DNA from: Candidatus Gastranaerophilales bacterium
GTDB taxonomy: Bacteria; Cyanobacteriota; Vampirovibrionia; Gastranaerophilales; Gastranaerophilaceae
Direction of reading: 5' to 3'
NCBI GenBank assembly: GCA_928722015.1
Contig: CAKMWI010000004.1
Coordinates: 1-64,000, forward strand
DNA: 64,000 bases
Shown: in pieces, positions 8,687 through 17,414 of the stretch
How the letters are laid out: each line of letters starts with the position of its first letter
Numbering within the stretch: the stretch's first letter is position 1
Program-made: the position numbers and the translations under genes
The notes under the pieces: model-generated
Database searches by the model: none
Told to the model about the DNA's origin: nothing
What the model saw: only the letters and a program-made list of their open reading frames with translations

Positions 8687-10069
8687 TTAACCTAAATATT
8701 TTTGTAAAGTTTCTTTATTAAATACTTCGACACTATTTTGTGAGTGTATGAATATCATACAGCTTATAATAGTTTTTAATGTGTCAAAATCTGAAAATGC
8801 CATTTTGTTTCTTAAATCTTCCATATTATTTGCAAGAAATTCCATTATTACAGTTTTATCATTATAAACTAGACTTGAAAAATAATCGAAAGATTCTTTA
8901 GATTTAATTCCCTCCAGATAAATTATATCTGGTGATTGGAATTCTATAAAACGTGCGGCTTTATCCATATTAAAACCGACATTTTCATTAAATTCGCATT
9001 GATTAACTCCGGCAAGTTCATATTTTGAAATACTTTCTAATGTCATAATATTTTTTGATTTATTTTTGGCTGCTTCTAGCAAAAGCGAGTAAATTACATG
9101 TGTTTTACCGCTTAGAGATGAACCGCAAACTAAGATGATTCCCGGTTTTACGAGTGCCTGCTTAACTTCTGAAAGTTCTGTTTTTGAAGTTATAATTTTT
9201 TCTAATGCAATTGGTGGCTTGTATATTTTTAAGAAAATTCTTTCACCCATAATTGTAGGGAATGTAGAAACACTCGCAATAACGATTATATTATCTACTT
9301 TAAAGCAAAGCTTTCCGAGTTGAGGAACTTCTGAAACAGAGGGGTCAAGTTCTGATAGGGTTTTTAGCTTTGCAACAAAAGAAGATACCAAAACAGTAGG
9401 AATAATTCCTTTATTCGAAAGTTCTCCATGTTTTTTAAAGTTAACTCCGAGTCCTTCGTCTTCTCCTTGGAATGTAACCTCATGAATGCCTTCAAGAATT
9501 GCTTGTTTTAATATTGCCCGAATAATTTTTTGGATATGATTATCGCTTAAGTCTTCTTTATGTAATTCATCTTGCCAATCGTATCCAAGAGTAGTATCAG
9601 TAGATATATTGCCAACAGTTACATCAATTTTATAATATTCGTCTATTTTTTTGAGAATATTTTCTTCAGATGACAATACCGGATCAATTTCACATTCGGC
9701 AGTTTCCATTATTTTATCTATAGCAAATAAATCTCTGGGATCTGCCATCGCAACTGTTAGAGTATTTTCAATTTTGAATAGTGGTATAATTTTATATCTT
9801 CTTGCATCAGAATAGTTTATATATTTTAAACAATTAGGATCTAGTTCGTAATCTTCTAAATTTACATAGGGAGTATGGAGTTTTGACTCCAAAAATTTAA
9901 TAAGCTTTTCTTCAGATAAAAATCCTGAATTAATCAAAGCTTGACCAATATTTATATTTTGAGCATTTGCAATTTCTTCGGCTTGTTCAACAACTTCGTA
10001 CTGAACGAGCCCTTCTCTGACTAAATCATATTTTAGAGTTTCGAGTGTTTTATTTGTAATAATATTCAT
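8687..10069 (-). CDS. GspE/PilB-like secretion ATPase, degenerate
   Basis: Type II secretion/type IV pilus assembly ATPase homologue. The N-terminal MshEN-type region (about 25-150: GQALINSGFLSEEKLIKFLESK...VNLEDYELDPNCLKYI) is followed by a RecA-like domain with Walker A GSSLSGKT at 316-323. Length 460 aa is short against about 560 for PilB. Key motifs are altered: the Asp box reads TLESISKYE instead of TVEDPvEY, and the Walker B region reads IIYLEGIKS where the family has IImvGEiRD. The zinc tetracysteine motif is absent. It may therefore be a regulatory or inactive paralogue. It follows a CheY-like gene with one base between, so both are co-transcribed. Confidence 0.75.
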   Translation of the reverse strand: MNIITNKTLETLKYDLVREGLVQYEVVEQAEEIANAQNINIGQALINSGFLSEEKLIKFLESKLHTPYVNLEDYELDPNCLKYINYSDARRYKIIPLFKIENTLTVAMADPRDLFAIDKIMETAECEIDPVLSSEENILKKIDEYYKIDVTVGNISTDTTLGYDWQDELHKEDLSDNHIQKIIRAILKQAILEGIHEVTFQGEDEGLGVNFKKHGELSNKGIIPTVLVSSFVAKLKTLSELDPSVSEVPQLGKLCFKVDNIIVIASVSTFPTIMGERIFLKIYKPPIALEKIITSKTELSEVKQALVKPGIILVCGSSLSGKTHVIYSLLLEAAKNKSKNIMTLESISKYELAGVNQCEFNENVGFNMDKAARFIEFQSPDIIYLEGIKSKESFDYFSSLVYNDKTVIMEFLANNMEDLRNKMAFSDFDTLKTIISCMIFIHSQNSVEVFNKETLQKYLG

Positions 10070-10070
10070 C

Positions 10071-10442
10071 TTAATTTTCCGGTTTCAAATATTTTTGAAC
10101 TGTTTTTACTACATCGTCAAGGTCAAAAGGTTTTGTGATGTATTCATCTGCTCCTGTTTCTTCTCCAATAAGTTTGTCTTCTTCTTGTGAGCGTGCCGTA
10201 ATCATAAGAATGGGGATATTTTTATATTTATTATCAAATTTTAGTAGACGACTAATTTTGTAACCATTGATTCTTGGCATCATAACATCAAGAATAATTA
10301 AGTCAGGTATAATTTCTCGGGCAAGTTTTAAGCCGTCTTCTCCATTATAAGCACAGTAACATGTATAATTACATCCTTCTAATACGAATTTTAAGCTTTC
10401 AACAATATCCTGTTCATCATCAACTATCAAAATCTTTTTCAT
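10071..10442 (-). CDS. Stand-alone response regulator receiver protein (CheY-like)
   Basis: A 123-aa single REC domain without output domain. Acidic pair Asp8/Asp9, phospho-acceptor Asp52 in LDVMMP, Thr82 in ITARS and Lys104 in TKPF are all present, so it should be phosphorylatable. The start at 10442 is the only sensible ATG, though the ribosome site is weak. It lies one base upstream of the GspE/PilB-like gene, which suggests a PilG/PilH-like or kinase-controlled role in pilus or secretion control. Two sensor kinases occur elsewhere in the window, but no link is shown. Confidence 0.87.
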   Translation of the reverse strand: MKKILIVDDEQDIVESLKFVLEGCNYTCYCAYNGEDGLKLAREIIPDLIILDVMMPRINGYKISRLLKFDNKYKNIPILMITARSQEEDKLIGEETGADEYITKPFDLDDVVKTVQKYLKPEN

Positions 10443-10532
10443 ATATACCCAAATCTTTCTATAATGCTATTTAATTAAAGTATAGCATATTTTTGAGAGT
10501 TCTACTTTATTATTACAATATGTAAAATACTT

Positions 10533-10577
10533 TTAAAGCAAAGGCTCGAATATTTAATATTCGAGCCTTTGCTTTAA
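10533..10577 (-). terminator. Long perfect hairpin, bidirectional terminator
   Basis: A 22-bp perfect inverted repeat (10533-10554 with 10556-10577), A/T-rich at the ends and with the core GGCTCGAATA. It ends the minus-strand 132-aa gene and separates it from the response-regulator operon. Confidence 0.75.
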
Positions 10578-10598
10578 ATTTGCTATTTAGTTGTTTTG

Positions 10599-10997
10599 TT
10601 ATTTACCGCCGCCGGATCCTCCATATAAAAAGTCGTTTTTGATATTTGATAGTAATAATTTTTGCCAAGCAGATTCATAACCTGAAATTTCATTTAATTG
10701 TGTTTCCAAATTTTCTTTCTGCAGTTCAAGTTCTGATTCCCAAGCATTTATACTTGCCAGTTCAAATTCGTGATCATTTTGAAGTTCGAGAAGAATTTCT
10801 GAATATTCGTCAGTTCCATAACCATATTCTTCGTCATAATATAATGCTCTTAATTTTTCATTATATTCCTGTTGTGCAGTTGCATTTGATCGGGTTGCAG
10901 ATAACTGACGCATTTGAATATCAGATAATTTAGAACTTATTCTACTTTTTTGTTGAGTATAGAATAGTAGTTTTTCTTGCAAATTTGAAATTGACAT
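10599..10997 (-). CDS. Coiled-coil lineage-type protein (132 aa)
   Basis: Soluble, mostly helical protein with two coiled-coil stretches (about 5-50 and 72-112). RBS AAGAAGAGG precedes the ATG. Residues 10-50 (LLFYTQQKSR...MRQLSATRS...EYNEKL) resemble the N-terminus of the 675-aa protein at 36068-38095 (FLGITARKAD...KLEITNQLS...EYSNAL), so the two belong to one family. The C-terminus is the flexible GGSGGGK. It is monocistronic with a strong terminator. Function unknown; the family looks restricted to this lineage. It could be an extracellular or secretion-related structural protein, but no signal peptide is present. Confidence 0.6.
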   Translation of the reverse strand: MSISNLQEKLLFYTQQKSRISSKLSDIQMRQLSATRSNATAQQEYNEKLRALYYDEEYGYGTDEYSEILLELQNDHEFELASINAWESELELQKENLETQLNEISGYESAWQKLLLSNIKNDFLYGGSGGGK

Positions 10998-11125
10998 AAT
11001 CCTGACCTCTTCTTATTTTAATCTCTCTTGTATATATAAAGTAAAATTTTTTTAGCTGATTTCAAGGTTTGTATATTCTGTTACATTTGTTTACATTTTA
11101 TCTGTATTTATCAAATTCTATACTT

Positions 11126-11153
11126 TTGACTTCTTCAAATTTATCATTATAAA
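11126..11153 (+). promoter_or_regulatory. Promoter, probably leaderless
   Basis: TTGACT (11126-11131), 16 bp, TATAAA (11148-11153), then 6 nt to the ATG at 11160. No Shine-Dalgarno sequence. Confidence 0.6.
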
Positions 11154-11159
11154 ATCGGT

Positions 11160-11531
11160 ATGCTATGGAGTGAAATTTTTTCTATCAATAAGAAATGCAA
11201 ACATCCTAATGTACCTATTGAACAGGATATATATTATTGTCCGGATTGTGGTGAGTTAGTTGAAAATAGGTGGTATCTTGTCAGATGTTCTTGTTGTGGA
11301 ATGAAGTTAGTTGCCACAATTAGAAATGATGAGGTAGTGCCTGAAGATAATTTTTGTCATAATTGCGGTAGTAAAGGATATACAGTTGAACAAATTGATA
11401 AAATAGATTGTATCAATATAAATTATGCGATTTTGGTAAAAGAAATTATCAAAAATGAGATAAGTGAATATACTCAAAGTTGGCTGGATGTTAGCCAAAC
11501 ATACAATGGCAAACTAAAATTGCTGAAATAA
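11160..11531 (+). CDS. Zinc-ribbon hypothetical protein
   Basis: 123 aa with three CxxC-type knuckles: CPDC (about residues 24-27), CSCC (about 40-43) and CHNC (about 67-70), consistent with one or two zinc ribbons. The C-terminal half is helical without known motif. The gene has a good promoter ending 6 nt before its ATG. Its 3' end overlaps the convergent spmB by 41 bp, so the two transcripts are complementary there. No function can be assigned; nucleic-acid binding is possible. Confidence 0.6.
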   Translation: MLWSEIFSINKKCKHPNVPIEQDIYYCPDCGELVENRWYLVRCSCCGMKLVATIRNDEVVPEDNFCHNCGSKGYTVEQIDKIDCININYAILVKEIIKNEISEYTQSWLDVSQTYNGKLKLLK

Positions 11532-12024
11532 TTCCTATTAAATCTGCAAGCAGCCCAACAATCAGTGCATATCTGATTTTGGAAATTCCCACAGCACCAA
11601 AATATACTGCAAGTACGTAGAAAGTTGTTTCACTACTGCCAACCATAATAGCAGCAAGTTTCGTAGCATACGAATCCGGTCCTAAATTATTAGCAATATC
11701 CGAAAATACACCTAAAGCCGCAGAGCCGGATAAAGATCTTACTATCATCAAAGGAAGGGTATCCGCAGGAATGTGGAATTTAGTTAATGCCGGAGTTAAA
11801 ATATTTGCAAGCATTTCAATAGCTCCACTTGCTCTAAGCATTGAAATACCAACTATTATTGCAACTAAATACGGAATAATATTTACGGCTACTTTAAATC
11901 CATCTTTTGCACCTTCTGTAAATTCTTCATATATTGGCACTTTTTTTACAATTCCTAGTGTTAAAATGCCGATTAATAAAGCTGGTAATGCCCATAAGGA
12001 TAGTAAGTTAAGTAGTTTTGACAT
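11491..12024 (-). CDS. spmB: Spore maturation protein B-like membrane protein SpmB
   Basis: 177-aa inner-membrane protein with a nucleoside-recognition (Gate) domain. Typical SpmB segments are seen: NIIPYLVAIIVGISMLRASGA, LPLMIVRSLSGSAALGV and GSSETTFYVLAVYFGAVG. About four to five hydrophobic segments. In spore formers SpmA/SpmB affect core dehydration, but the pair is common in non-sporulating bacteria, where the substrate is unknown. It overlaps spmA by 17 bp (coupled translation) and overlaps the convergent zinc-ribbon gene by 41 bp. Confidence 0.87.
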   Translation of the reverse strand: MSKLLNLLSLWALPALLIGILTLGIVKKVPIYEEFTEGAKDGFKVAVNIIPYLVAIIVGISMLRASGAIEMLANILTPALTKFHIPADTLPLMIVRSLSGSAALGVFSDIANNLGPDSYATKLAAIMVGSSETTFYVLAVYFGAVGISKIRYALIVGLLADLIGIISAILVCHCMFG

Positions 12025-12631
12025 TTACTTCCTCCTTGTGATTCTTATGCTTAGTTGTACCGGTAAGGAATTGTCCTATTTTTGCAATTATAATTGCGGA
12101 AATAAATGCAATAGTTGTAACTAATAGTGTTGGAGCAATAATTTCTGTCGGATTTTTATAGCCGATACCTACTAAAACTGCGAGCACCGTGGTTGGAATT
12201 AGTTGGAAACCTGCAGTATTCATTCCTAAAAATAAACACATTGAGTTCGATGCTGTATTTTTTTGTGGGTTTATTTTTTGTAGTTCTTCCATTGCTTTAA
12301 TACCGAATGGGGTTGCCGCATTGGAAAGTCCAAATGCATTGGCTGAAAAGTTCATCGCAATATCTCCTATTGCCGGAGAATCTTGTGGAATTTCATTAAA
12401 TAAATATTTTGTTATGGGGTTTAATATTTTTGATATCCAGGCAATTAATCCTGATTTTTGAGCAATTCGCATTATTCCTAGCCAGAAGGCCATTATTCCA
12501 ATGAGCGAAATTGCAATTTTTACTGATAATTCGGCTCCGCTCATAATTGAGTTGACGACATTTTGTAAAGTCCCGTTTATAGCCCCGACAATTATTGAAA
12601 ATACTATCAAAAAATAAAATATATAATTCAT
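12008..12631 (-). CDS. spmA: Spore maturation protein A-like membrane protein SpmA
   Basis: 207-aa inner-membrane protein of the nucleoside-recognition domain family, partner of SpmB. Seen: MAFWLGIMRIAQKSGLI, MNFSANAFGLSNAATPFGIKAM (conserved signature) and NTASNSMCLFLGMNTAGFQL. It is the first gene of a two-gene operon and is read from a strong promoter whose -10 box ends 6 nt before the ATG. No spore genes are seen nearby, so a transport-like or envelope role is more likely than sporulation. Confidence 0.88.
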   Translation of the reverse strand: MNYIFYFLIVFSIIVGAINGTLQNVVNSIMSGAELSVKIAISLIGIMAFWLGIMRIAQKSGLIAWISKILNPITKYLFNEIPQDSPAIGDIAMNFSANAFGLSNAATPFGIKAMEELQKINPQKNTASNSMCLFLGMNTAGFQLIPTTVLAVLVGIGYKNPTEIIAPTLLVTTIAFISAIIIAKIGQFLTGTTKHKNHKEEVNVKTT

Positions 12632-12637
12632 AGAATA

Positions 12638-12666
12638 ATTATGTCATCAAATTTTATAACGGTCAA
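12638..12666 (-). promoter_or_regulatory. Promoter of spmAB, probably leaderless
   Basis: Minus strand: TTGACC (12666-12661), exactly 17 bp, CATAAT (12643-12638), 6 nt, ATG of spmA. No ribosome-binding site. Confidence 0.65.
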
Positions 12667-12674
12667 CAAAACTG

Positions 12675-13271
12675 TTAACAAAAATAATCGAACATCATAT
12701 CTTTAATTGCTTCATTCATTTTTGCTGCTCCATTTTTTACATTATTAGGAGAATGAACTTGTTTGATTTTTTGTGGATAATAATTTTTGTATGTATCTTC
12801 AAAATTTTCATTCATAACAATGGCGATTTTTGCGTCATCTCCATTTATATAATCTTTGTTAATTATAAATTGATTTTCCGGGGTATTAGAAATTTTTGTT
12901 AATATTTTTGCAATAAAGCTTATCATTGGAAGATTTTGATCTTTTATTTCCAGTTCATTTGTAGAATCATTAATCCATATTTGATAATTTTTTTGAGAAC
13001 CAATATTATCTTTAACTACATCTTTGGAAATCATGATATTTAGGAATTTTGGGTTTACGGGGTTTGTATAATTTTGCAAATCTGTGGTACGGATGATTCT
13101 TTTATATTCAGATAAATCATTACCGTTATAATCGTCAGTGAGTTCAAGATTTAGAAAATGTTCTTGTTCTTCTTCTGAAAATTCTCTGCTGTTTATACTT
13201 TCGGGAACTAATTGTCTGTATGTTCTTGTTTCGTATCCAATATTTTTTATTCCGGTAAAGTTAATATTCAT
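12675..13271 (-). CDS. Lineage-type hypothetical protein with NINFTG N-terminus
   Basis: 198-aa soluble protein starting MNINFTGIKNIGYETRTYRQ, with RBS AAGAGGAAAA before the ATG. The Phe-Thr-Gly N-terminal motif recurs in other small proteins of this window. The rest is rich in Asn/Asp/Lys and shows no domain I recognise; the C-terminus is KDMMFDYFC. It lies between spmA and pgk, separated from pgk by a terminator. Confidence 0.55.
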   Translation of the reverse strand: MNINFTGIKNIGYETRTYRQLVPESINSREFSEEEQEHFLNLELTDDYNGNDLSEYKRIIRTTDLQNYTNPVNPKFLNIMISKDVVKDNIGSQKNYQIWINDSTNELEIKDQNLPMISFIAKILTKISNTPENQFIINKDYINGDDAKIAIVMNENFEDTYKNYYPQKIKQVHSPNNVKNGAAKMNEAIKDMMFDYFC

Positions 13272-13331
13272 TATAAGTTTTCCTCTTTTCTATATTTTTT
13301 ATAAAGTTAAACAAGATAAATTTTGCTAATA

Positions 13332-13362
13332 AAAAACAGGATAAATTATTTATCCTGTTTTT
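13332..13362 (-). terminator. Terminator of pgk
   Basis: 14-bp perfect stem (13332-13345 / 13349-13362) with 3-nt loop; the T-run on the minus strand is part of the arm. It is 29 bp downstream of the pgk stop. Confidence 0.8.
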
Positions 13363-13390
13363 ATTTTTATAAAAATCTATCCTAAAGAGT

Positions 13391-14593
13391 TTAGGCTTCG
13401 TCTAAAGCTGCAACTCCAGGTAATACTTTACCTTCGATAAATTCTAATGAAGCTCCACCGCCTGTAGAAACATGCGTAAAGTCTTCAGCTTTGCAGAATT
13501 TTTTAGCAGCTGAAACTGAATCACCGCCTCCAATAACAGATACAGCACCATTTTTAGTAGCTTCAACTATAGCTTCTAATACAGCTTTTGTACCCTCTGC
13601 AAATTTTGGATTTTCAAATGCTCCAACAGGCCCATTCATCAAAATTGTTTTTGATTCTTTTAATACATCAGCAAATGCTTTTCTTGATTCAGGACCGGCA
13701 TCAACGCCTTCAAATCCGTCAGGAATTTCGTTAATTTTAACAAATTTATTAGTACCATTACCAGAGAAGTCATCAGTTGCTAATACATCGGTTGCCATAA
13801 CAAGTTTCACACCTTTATCTGCAGCTTTCTTTTCAATAGCTTTTGCAACGTCAATTTGATCATCTTCACAAATAGAATTACCTATTTTTCCGCCGTTAGC
13901 TTTTACAAATGTATAAGCCATACCGCCACCGATAATTAAGTTATCAACTTTATCAATAAGATTTTCTAAAACTCCTATTTTAGAAGAAACTTTAGCTCCT
14001 CCTACAACAGCTGTAAATGGTCTTGTAGGGTTATCAAGTGCTTGTGATAAGCATCTGATTTCTTTTTCCATTAACAACCCAGCAACAGCAGGTTTAAGTA
14101 TATGTGCAACTTTTGCAGTAGAAGTATGTTTTCTGTGTGCTGCGCCAAATGCATCATTAACATAGAAATCACCTAGTTTTGCAAGTTCTTGTGCAAATGT
14201 CATATCGTCATCTTTTGCTTCTTCTGCTTTATAATATCTGATGTTTTCTAATAGTGCAATTTGACCATCTTTTAGTGCTTCTAGTTCTTTATCAGCACCT
14301 TCACCTACAGGAGATTTTACAAATAGTACATCTTCACCCAAAACTTTTGACATATATTTTGCAACAGGTTCTAATGTGAATTCAGGATTCCATTCTCCTT
14401 TAGGTCTACCTAAGTGTGCCATAAGAATGATTTTAGCTCCTTTGTCTTTTAAAAATTTTACTGTAGGTAAAATAGCTTGAATTCTTGTATCATCTGTTAC
14501 ATTTTTGTTTTCATCAAGAGGAACGTTAACATCAACTCTGATTAGTGCACGTTTTCCCTTGATATCTCCAAGGTCTTTAATTGATTTTTTCAT
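13391..14593 (-). CDS. pgk: Phosphoglycerate kinase
   Basis: Transfers phosphate from 1,3-bisphosphoglycerate to ADP in glycolysis (cytoplasm). 400 aa, normal length. Motifs: RVDVNVPLD (substrate loop), LMAHLGRPKG, NDAFGAAHRKHTS, VVGGAKVSSKIGVLENL, NGPVGAFE and the C-terminal nucleotide-phosphate loop GGGDSVSAA/STGGGASLEF. RBS AAGAAGGAGAA precedes the ATG. Monocistronic with its own terminator; codon use is strongly biased, as expected for high expression. Confidence 0.97.
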   Translation of the reverse strand: MKKSIKDLGDIKGKRALIRVDVNVPLDENKNVTDDTRIQAILPTVKFLKDKGAKIILMAHLGRPKGEWNPEFTLEPVAKYMSKVLGEDVLFVKSPVGEGADKELEALKDGQIALLENIRYYKAEEAKDDDMTFAQELAKLGDFYVNDAFGAAHRKHTSTAKVAHILKPAVAGLLMEKEIRCLSQALDNPTRPFTAVVGGAKVSSKIGVLENLIDKVDNLIIGGGMAYTFVKANGGKIGNSICEDDQIDVAKAIEKKAADKGVKLVMATDVLATDDFSGNGTNKFVKINEIPDGFEGVDAGPESRKAFADVLKESKTILMNGPVGAFENPKFAEGTKAVLEAIVEATKNGAVSVIGGGDSVSAAKKFCKAEDFTHVSTGGGASLEFIEGKVLPGVAALDEA

Positions 14594-14792
14594 ATTTGTT
14601 CTCCTTCTTAAATGGTGTACTACCGCATGTTAATATTACAAAAAACATAATTCTAAAACAATAATAAAATTTCTGTAAAATAATGTAAATAAACTGTTTA
14701 AAATTTTAAAGTCTTTATCTGATAAAACCGACAGCTATAATGTTGACAATTAAAAAAATATTATTAAATGAAGAGTGAAGAAAGGCGGCATA

Positions 14793-15296
14793 ATGTCAGT
14801 AAATAGTTTAGCATCACTCGGAGGCTATTGTATATCAGGTGTATCCACATTAAGTGAATCGACAAAGCAAAAGTTGCAGGCTTTGGGGATAGATCCATCA
14901 AGTGTAACCTCTGAGGCTCAGGCTCAAAGTTTGATAAATGCAGCTCAAACAAGACAACAGGTTCAAAAGGCAAACAATGAAAGTAATTCAAAAAATACTT
15001 GTTCCAGCGAAGCGGAACTTATATCAAGAGCAAAGTCTCTGGCTTCAAAATTGGGGGTAAGTGTATCAAATAATTCACCTCTAACAGAAATTCTTAGTAG
15101 TATTTCATCTAAAATAAATTCTTTGAGTAATCAATCTTCGACTGAAGGTTATAATATTCAGAAATTACAACAATTTCAAGCAGAATTATACTCAATCCAA
15201 AATGAGTATTCTACAGTGAAGCAATCTCAAAATTCAATGTATACGGCTATGAATTTGACCGCTAATATGAATAAGTTTTCATTAGGTTTAAACTAA
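14793..15296 (+). CDS. Lineage-type hypothetical protein (167 aa, Ser/Gln-rich)
   Basis: Start at the ATG 14793, with AAAGG at 14781-14785; an upstream in-frame GTG at 14775 would lose this site. The protein begins MSVNSLASLGGYCISGVSTL and contains LQALGIDPSSVTSEAQAQSL, a segment I associate with small proteins of the same lineage. It is Ser/Gln/Asn-rich, with helical coiled-coil stretches (about 100-150), no signal peptide and no lipobox. It stands alone with a strong terminator. Function unknown. Confidence 0.6.
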   Translation: MSVNSLASLGGYCISGVSTLSESTKQKLQALGIDPSSVTSEAQAQSLINAAQTRQQVQKANNESNSKNTCSSEAELISRAKSLASKLGVSVSNNSPLTEILSSISSKINSLSNQSSTEGYNIQKLQQFQAELYSIQNEYSTVKQSQNSMYTAMNLTANMNKFSLGLN

Positions 15297-15320
15297 AATT
15301 TATTGTTCATATATGTTATG

Positions 15321-15350
15321 AAAATCCGTGCATGCAGCGCGGATTTTCTT
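15321..15350 (+). terminator. Rho-independent terminator
   Basis: 11-bp stem with one G-T wobble (15321-15331 / 15337-15347), loop ATGCA, ending in a T-rich arm. Confidence 0.8.
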
Positions 15351-15422
15351 ATATAAAAGTATTTGACATACATCTCTTTGGGTTATATCATTTAAGAGTA
15401 GTAGATAATAAGGAGCTTAACA

Positions 15423-15848
15423 TTGGAAAATTCTGAGACTAAAAATTGTCCGTTTTGTAATGCAGAAATTGATGCTGCGGCTAAAAAATGTAAATTTTGT
15501 GGTGAATGGGTAGACGGGAATAGTTCGTTACCAAAAGAACTCAGACATTTTAATTGGGGAGCTTTTTTACTTAATTGGATTTGGGGTGTTATGCATAAAA
15601 AGTATATAACACTTCTTGTTCTTCCTGCAAGTATTATTCCATTTATAGGACCTCTGGCACTTTCTATTTGGTTTGGTTTTAAAGGTAATCAATGGGCTTG
15701 GAAATCCGGACAGTGGGAAGATTTTGAGCAATTCAATGAATCTCAGAAAAAGTGGGTTCGTTTGTGGTTAGTATTGTTTATTTTTGGTACAATACTTACG
15801 TTAAAGATATTTTTTATTCTTGCATATATAGGAGCAGCAGAAATATAA
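15423..15848 (+). CDS. Zinc-ribbon membrane protein
   Basis: TTG start at 15423, supported by AGGAG at 15411-15415. N-terminal zinc ribbon with CPFC and CKFCG knuckles (about residues 9-30), then a W/F-rich segment FNWGAFLLNWIWGVMHK and two or three hydrophobic helices (about 57-85 and 115-140). This layout, a zinc ribbon plus a DUF2628-like membrane region, is common in small bacterial membrane proteins of unknown role. tRNA-Thr follows 20 bp after the stop and may be co-transcribed. Confidence 0.6.
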   Translation: MENSETKNCPFCNAEIDAAAKKCKFCGEWVDGNSSLPKELRHFNWGAFLLNWIWGVMHKKYITLLVLPASIIPFIGPLALSIWFGFKGNQWAWKSGQWEDFEQFNESQKKWVRLWLVLFIFGTILTLKIFFILAYIGAAEI

Positions 15849-15868
15849 TTATTTATAAATTTTAATCG

Positions 15869-15941
<73 letters not shown>

Positions 15942-15971
15942 GGTTGTTTATTCAGAATAAGGATTTTTAAT

Positions 15972-17414
15972 ATGGAAACTACTATCTATGCTCTTACTGA
16001 TTCACATCAGGAAAGTAATAATTTGAGCCGATTGCTTTCCGGTATTTATAATTTTGAGAAAGATAAAAATAAACCTTTTTTAGTTTTGGACTGTGGAGAT
16101 TTATTTAAAGGTATTTATGATAAAAATTTATCTGTGAATGCTTATTTAACTTTTAAACATTTATTACCACAGGCAGAAATAATTTTAACTTTGGGGAATA
16201 ATGATTTTGGTTTTTCGGAAGAGGATTTTGAATTTTTAAAAGACACAATAATAAAGTTTAAACGAGCAGGAATACATGTTGTTTGTGCAAATCTTACGAA
16301 TTCTTGTAATGGCGAGTTTTGTTCGTTTGTTGACAGGTACAAAATTATTAATATAAATAATAGTAAAATTCTCATAACAGGCTTTTGTTTAAATAATTCG
16401 TGTGTTAAAAGGTTCGGTTGTGAGTTGTTGCAGCCGGAAATTGTTTTTGAAAAGTTAATAAATTCAATACCGGAGCAATATAATCATACAATAGTTTTGA
16501 ATCATCACTGGTATACATATAGCAAGAATCTTAAAATTTTTGCTTGCAATAAAGGTATTCCTATTGATTTAATAATAGGCGGGCATGAGCATTCCCCTAT
16601 AAAGCCTGATTTTGAAAATAATATTTTCTATCCGCTTGCTTTTGCCAGGACATTATATAGAATAATTTTAGAGAATTCTGTCAATTGTGTTGAAGAGATT
16701 CCTGTTGAACACCTAAGTTTTATTCAGGAATTTGAAGTTCCTATTAGGGAATATGAAGAAAAAACACAATTAAAAAAGCCTTTGGCTAAGCGTGTTCTTA
16801 ATTTAACAAAATGTTATTCTGAACCATGTCCTTTGGGAACATTTATTTCTGATTCTATGAAAAATTTTGGTAAAACTGATATTGCATTTCATTCAACCGG
16901 ATTTACAATGTATCCTTTGCGTCTTGAAGATAGTAATGTAATTACAATGTATGATTTACAGCGGGTTATGTGTGCTGCTTCAACAATTGAAACAATTGAA
17001 ATAAATACCGCACAGTTAAAAAAAGTTTTTGAAAATGCAACTGTGAATAGAATGTATAAAACTCAAGGAAATTCCAGATTTGTGCAATGCTCACAAAATA
17101 TTGCAATTGTTGGAAAAGGAGATTCTGACAGTAAAAGTTATAAAATTATTCAAATATCAATTAATGGTGAGGATTTGTTGGATGAAAATCAGAATCCAAA
17201 GGATGAGAGCCGAGTTTTTACTTGTACAATAGATTCTTATATTGGTTCCGGCGAGCAGGGATTTGAAGTTCTGAAGAAAATACCAAAAACGAAAGTTTTG
17301 CAAAATGGGCAAGAAGTTAAAATGAATGAGATGTTTTATTCTGAAATAATAAATGCCGAAAATAAGTTTGCAACAAACTCTAAATATCCTAGTTTTGTAT
17401 TAAAGGATTTATGA
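15972..17414 (+). CDS. Metallophosphatase / 5'-nucleotidase family protein
   Basis: Two-domain UshA/5'-nucleotidase-like hydrolase of 480 aa. The N-terminal metallophosphoesterase motifs are seen in order: TDSHQE (variant of D-x-H), DCGDLF, LGNNDFG (GNHD-like with Asn for His), NHHWY and GGHEHSP. The C-terminal 5_nucleotid_C part (about 270-460) includes PLGTFISDSMKNFGKTDIAF. It would hydrolyse nucleotides or other phosphate esters with a di-metal centre. Unlike classic family members it has no signal peptide, so it probably acts in the cytoplasm. The substitution in GNND suggests altered specificity. Its stop overlaps the convergent XRE gene by 6 bp. Confidence 0.78.
   Translation: METTIYALTDSHQESNNLSRLLSGIYNFEKDKNKPFLVLDCGDLFKGIYDKNLSVNAYLTFKHLLPQAEIILTLGNNDFGFSEEDFEFLKDTIIKFKRAGIHVVCANLTNSCNGEFCSFVDRYKIININNSKILITGFCLNNSCVKRFGCELLQPEIVFEKLINSIPEQYNHTIVLNHHWYTYSKNLKIFACNKGIPIDLIIGGHEHSPIKPDFENNIFYPLAFARTLYRIILENSVNCVEEIPVEHLSFIQEFEVPIREYEEKTQLKKPLAKRVLNLTKCYSEPCPLGTFISDSMKNFGKTDIAFHSTGFTMYPLRLEDSNVITMYDLQRVMCAASTIETIEINTAQLKKVFENATVNRMYKTQGNSRFVQCSQNIAIVGKGDSDSKSYKIIQISINGEDLLDENQNPKDESRVFTCTIDSYIGSGEQGFEVLKKIPKTKVLQNGQEVKMNEMFYSEIINAENKFATNSKYPSFVLKDL

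Noticed and set aside
12008..12631. SpmA/SpmB as evidence of sporulation
   Set aside because: The pair is widespread in non-sporulating bacteria and no other spore gene is in the window.
14764..14991. Minus-strand open frame opposite the 167-aa gene
   Set aside because: Antisense to a gene with a clear RBS and a terminator; leucine/histidine-rich shadow translation without a ribosome site.
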